This document shows, one piece after another, positions 17,073-21,923 of a DNA stretch of 21,923 bases. The notes beneath the pieces are model-generated. The model saw only the letters and a list, made by a program, of their open reading frames with translations. It was not told where the DNA came from and searched no databases. The first letter of the stretch is position 1. Every line of letters begins with the position of its first letter. The stretch covers positions 1 through 21,923 of the forward strand of contig JAIVFH010000405.1 in assembly GCA_025765595.1 (NCBI GenBank). Reading direction: 5' to 3'. Origin of the DNA: Obelidium mucronatum (lineage: Eukaryota > Chytridiomycota > Chytridiomycetes > Chytridiales > Chytriomycetaceae). A program made the position numbers and the translations under genes.

Positions 17073-20000
17073 ATGGCAATCTTCACAGATTGATTCAATC
17101 AAGAATAGGTCAAGAATGGCCAGAAAATGACAAAAATTTGAATACCACTTGCTCCAACAACCTTGAGGAATGGCAATCTTCACAGATTGATTCAATAGCC
17201 TGATACTCACATTGAAGCTTCTGAAATGAGTTTCATCGCATCAGGTGCCTTCAAGAATAGGTCAAGAATTGCCAGAAAATGACAAAAATTGAATATCACT
17301 TGCTCCAACAATGTTGAGGAATGGCAATCTTCACCGATTGATTCAATAGCCTGATAGTCAGATTGAAGCTTCTGAAATGAGGTTCATCGCATCAGGTGCC
17401 TTCAAGAATAGGTCAAGAATTGCCAGAAAATGACAAAAAATTGAATACCACTTGCTCCAACAACCTTGAGGAATGGCAATCTTCACAGATTGATTCAATA
17501 GCCTGATACTCCGATTGAAGCTTCTGAAATGAGGTTCGTCGCATCAGGTGCCTTCAAGAATAGGTCAAGAATTGCCAGAAAATGACAAAAATTGAATATC
17601 ACTTGCTCCAACAATGTTGAGGAATGGCAATCTTCACCGATTGATTCAATAGCCTGATAGTCAGATTGAAGCTTCTGAAATGAGGTTCATCGCATCAGGT
17701 GCCTTCAAGAATAGGTCAAGAATTGCCAGAAAATTACAAAAAATTGAATACCACTTGCTCCAACAACCTTGAGGAATGGCAATCTTCACAGATTGATTCA
17801 ATAGCCTGATACTCCGATTGAAGCTTCTGAAATGAGGTTCGTCGCATCAGGTGCCTTCAAGAATAGGTCAAGAATTGCCAGAAAATGACAAAAATTGAAT
17901 TCCACTTGCTCCAATAACCTTGAGGAATGGCAATCTTCACAGATTGATTCAATAGCCTGATACTCACATTGAAGCTTCTGAAATGAGGTTCGTCGCATCA
18001 GGTGCCTTCAAGAATAGGTCAAGAATTGCCAGAAAATGACAAAAATTTGAATACCACTTGCTCCAACAACCTTGAGGAATGGCAATCTTCACAGATTGAT
18101 TCAATAGCCTGATACTCACATTGAAGCTTCTGAAATGAGGTTCGTCGCATCAGGTGCCTTCAAGAATAGGTCAAGAATTGCCAGAAAATTACAAAAAATT
18201 GAATACCACTTGCTCCAACAACCTTGAGGAATGGCAATCTTCACAGATTGATTACATAGCCTGATACTCACATTGAAGCTTCTGAAATGAGGTTCGTCGC
18301 ATCAGGTGCCGTCAAGAATAGGTCAAGAATTGGATAAAAACGACAAAAATTGAATTCTACTTGCTCCAATAACCTTGAGGAATGGCAATCTTCACAGATT
18401 GATTCAATAGCCTGATAGCTCAGATTGAAGCTTCTGAAATGAGGTTCATCGCATCAGGTGCCTTCAAGAATAGGTCAAGAATTGCCAGAAAATGACAAAA
18501 ATTGAATACCACTTGCTCCAACAACCTTGAGGAATGGCAATCTTCACAGATTGATTCAATAGCCTGATACTCCGATTGAAGCTTCTGAAATGAGGTTCAT
18601 CGCATCAGGTGCCTTCAAGAATAGGTCAAGAATTGCCAGAAAATGACAAAAATTGAATACCACTTGCTCCAACAACCTTGAGGAATGGCAATCTTCACAG
18701 ATTGATTCAATAGCCTGATACTCAGATTGAAGCTTCTGAAATGAGGTTCGTCGCATCAGGTGCCTTCAAGAATAGGTCAAGAATTGCCAGAAAATGACAA
18801 AAATTGAATACCACTTGCTCCAACAACCTTGAGGAATGGCAATCTTCACAGATTGATTCAATAGCCTGATACTCAGATTGAAGCTTCTGAAATGAGGTTC
18901 GTCGCATCAGGTGCCTTCAAGAATAGGTCAAGAATTGCCAGAAAATGACAAAAATTGAATACCACTTGCTCCAACAACCTTGAGGAATGGCAATCTTCAC
19001 AGATTGATTCAATAGCCTGATACTCAGATTGAAGCTTCTGAAATGAGGTTCGTCGCATCAGGTGCCTTCAAGAATAGGTCAAGAATTGCCAGAAAATGAC
19101 AAAAAATTGAATACCACTTGCTCCAACAACCTTGAGGAATGGCAATCTTCACAGATTGATTCAATAGCCTGATACTCAGATTGAAGCTTCTGAAATGAGG
19201 TTCATCGCATCAGGTGCCTTCAAGAATAGGTCAAGAATTGCCAGAAAATGACAAAAATTGAATACCACTTGCTCCAACAACCTTGAGGAATGGCAATCTT
19301 CACAGATTGATTCAATAGCCTGATACTCAGATTGAAGCTTCTGAAATGAGGTTCGTCGCATCAGGTGCCTTCAAGAATAGGTCAAGAATTGGCATAAAAT
19401 GACAAAAATTGAATACCACTTGCTCCAACAACCTTGAGGAATGGCAATCTTCACAGATTGATTCAATAGCCTGATACTCAGATTGAAGCTTCTGAAATGA
19501 GGTTCGTCGCATCAGGTGCCTTCAAGAATAGGTCAAGAATTGCAGAAAATGACAAAAATTGAATACCACTTGCTCCAACAACCTTGAGGAATGGCAATCT
19601 TCACAGATTGATTCAATAGCCTGATACTCACATTGAAGCTTCTGAAATGAGGTTCGTCGCATCAGGTGCCTTCAAGAATAGGTCAAGAATTGCAGAAAAT
19701 GACAAAAATTGAATACCACTTGCTCCAACAACCTTGAGGAATGGCAATCTTCACAGATTGATTCAATAGCCTGATACTCAGATTGAAGCTTCTGAAATGA
19801 GGTTCGTCGCATCAGGTGCCTTCAAGAATAGGTCAAGAATTGCCAGAAAATGACAAAAATTGAATACCACTTGCTCCAACAACCTTGAGGAATGGCAATC
19901 TTCACAGATTGATTCAATAGCCTGATACTCACATTGAAGCTTCTGAAATGAGGTTCGTCGCATCAGGTGCCTTCAAGAATAGGTCAAGAATTGCCAGAAA

Positions 20001-21923
20001 ATGACAAAAATTGAATACCACTTGCTCCAACAACCTTGAGGAATGGCAATCTTCACAGATTGATTCAATAGCCTGATACTCAGATTGAAGCTTCTGAAAT
20101 GAGGTTCGTCGCATCAGGTGCCTTCAAGAATAGGTCAAGAATTGCCAGAAAATGACAAAAATTGAATACCACTTGCTCCAACAACCTTGAGGAATGGCAA
20201 TCTTCACAGATTGATTCAATAGCCTGATACTCAGATTGAAGCTTCTGAAATGAGGTTCGTCGCATCAGGTGCCTTCAAGAATAGGTCAAGAATTGCCAGA
20301 AAATGACAAAAATTGAATACCACTTGCTCCAACAACCTTGAGGAATGGCAATCTTCACAGATTGATTCAATAGCCTGATACTCACATTGAAGCTTCTGAA
20401 ATGAGGTTCGTCGCATCAGGTGCCTTCAAGAATAGGTCAAGAATTGGCATAAAATGACAAAAATTGAATACCACTTGCTCCAACAACCTTGAGGAATGGC
20501 AATCTTCACAGATTGATTCAATAGCCTGATACTCAGATTGAAGCTTCTGAAATGAGGTTCGTCGCATCAGGTGCCTTCAAGAATAGGTCAAGAATTGGAT
20601 AAAAATGACAAAAATTGAATACCACTTGCTCCAACAACGTTGAGGAATGGCAATCTTCACAGATTGATTCAATAGCCTGATACTCAGATTGAAGCTTCTG
20701 AAATGAGGTTCGTCGCATCAGGTGCCTTCAAGAATAGGTCAAGAATTGCCAGAAAATGACAAAAATTGAATACCACTTGCTCCAACAACGTTGAGGAATG
20801 GCAATCTTCACAGATTGATTCAATAGCCTGATACTCAGATTGAAGCTTCTGAAATGAGGTTCGTCGCATCAGGTGCCTTCAAGAATAGGTCAAGAATTGC
20901 CAGAAAATGACAAAAATTGAATACCACTTGCTCCAACAACCTTGAGGAATGGCAATCTTCACAGATTGATTCAATAGCCTGATACTCAGATTGAAGCTTC
21001 TGAAATGAGGTTCGTCGCATCAGGTGCCTTCAAGAATAGGTCAAGAATTGGCATAAAAATGACAAAAATTGAATACCACTTGCTCCAACAACCTTGAGGA
21101 ATGGCAATCTTCACAGATTGATTCAATAGCCTGATACTCACATTGAAGCTTCTGAAATGAGGTTCGTCGCATCAGGTGCCTTCAAGAATAGGTCAAGAAT
21201 TGCCAGAAAATTACAAAAATTGAATACCACTTGCTCCAACAACCTTGAGGAATGGCAATCTTCACAGATTGATTCAATAGCCTGATACTCAGATTGAAGC
21301 TTCTGAAATGAGGTTCGTCGCATCAGGTGCCTTCAAGAATAGGTCAAGAATTGCAGAAAAATGACAAAAATTGAATACCACTTGCTCCAACAATGTTGAG
21401 GAATGGCAATCTTCACAGATTGATTCAATAGCCTGATACTCACATTGAAGCTTCTGAAATGAGGTTCGTCGCATCAGGTGCCTTCAAGAATAGGTCAAGA
21501 ATTGCCAGAAAATGACAAAAATTTGAATACCACTTGCCTCCAACAACCTTGAGGAATGGCAATCTTCACAGATTGATTCAATAGCCTGATTCTCACATTG
21601 AAGCTTCTGAAATGAGGTTCGATCGCATTCAGGTGCCGTCAAGAATAGGTCAAGAATTGGTAATCAGAAAATGATCTAAAAATGAATACCACTTGCTCCA
21701 ACAACCTTGAGGAATGGCAATCTTCACAGATTGATTCAATAGCCTGATACTCACATTGAAGCTTCTGAAATGAGGTTCGTCGCATCAGGTGCCTTCAAGA
21801 ATAGGTCAAGAATTGCCAGAAAATGACAAAAATTTGAATACCACTTGCCTCCAACAACCTTGAGGAATGGCAATCTTCACAGATTGATTCAATAGCCTGA
21901 TACTCACATTGAAGCTTCTGAAA
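17073..21923. repeat. 151-bp HindIII satellite, right array (about 32 monomers)
   Basis: Same family and orientation as the left array, but more uniform. From about 18,560 on most monomers carry TTGCCAGAAAATGACAAAAA and CTCCAACAACC with an exact 151-bp step (for example 18722, 18873; 19778, 19929, 20080, 20231). Variants are scattered: TTGGCATAAAATGAC (19390, 20440, 21050), TTGCAGAAAATGAC (19545, 19690) and CCGATTG near 17510, 17815 and 18570. The first ~1.3 kb (to about 18,420) mixes variants more. One monomer near 21,610-21,690 is irregular, with extra bases (GATCGCATTCAGG, TAATCAGAAAATGATC). The array runs past the window end, so its true length is unknown. Confidence 0.95.

Larger units (their letters stand above)
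14216..17228. repeat. 3198-bp composite tandem repeat, unit 3 (merges into satellite)
   Basis: It begins at the same join at 14215/14216. It follows unit 2 to about 17228 and then departs into right-array satellite (GAGTTTCATCGC in place of GAGGTTCGTCGC, and a T-run one base shorter in the next monomer). There is no third satellite/integrase join. Confidence 0.9.

Noticed and set aside
17073..21923. CRISPR-like array
   Set aside because: The 151-bp units are contiguous and wholly repeated with no unique spacers. The context is eukaryotic.

Overview
The window is eukaryotic, most likely from a fungus. This is an inference from three things: a compact gene with introns of about 50-65 bp and GT..AG ends, TATA and AATAAA signals at close range, and a short Ty1/copia element. 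The species cannot be named from the sequence. I see no bacterial gene, CRISPR array, rRNA or intact tRNA.

Layout. (1) 1-1836: one host-type gene on the + strand (645-1775, three exons, unknown function), with a TATA box, a poly(A) signal and a short 21-bp repeat upstream. (2) 1837-5156: about 22 head-to-tail monomers of a 151/152-bp satellite, most with one HindIII site, many arranged as ~303-bp dimers. (3) 5185-10676: a decayed Ty1/copia retrotransposon on the - strand. From right to left it reads Gag, protease, integrase, reverse transcriptase, RNase H, polypurine tract and a TGTTGAG...CACA LTR-like end. (4) 10677-17072: two further copies of the right-hand part of that element, each preceded by a little satellite. 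They belong to a 3198-bp tandem repeat present three times (7820-11017, 11018-14215 and 14216 to about 17228). (5) 17073-21923: about 32 further satellite monomers, more uniform than the left array and running off the window.

How it fits together. The retroelement lies inside the satellite and was already disabled, by a gag stop codon and a frameshift found in all three copies. A piece running from mid-integrase through the 5' leader into the satellite was then duplicated. The join has only a 3-bp AGG overlap between integrase and satellite. A later homologous event could have taken two copies to three, because units 2 and 3 are nearly identical. The extra copies end five codons into satellite sequence, before the third catalytic acid of integrase. 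None of the retroelement copies can be autonomous: the full-length copy also lacks canonical RT active-site residues and has several frame breaks.

The best leads are the composite transposon/satellite tandem repeat, the clustered divergence between its copies, the tRNA-like segment at both element ends together with the missing matching 5' LTR, and the one-base splice-frame conflict in the host gene. I did not find a convincing new functional system. The window looks like a satellite domain, possibly pericentromeric or subtelomeric, under transposon and recombination turnover.
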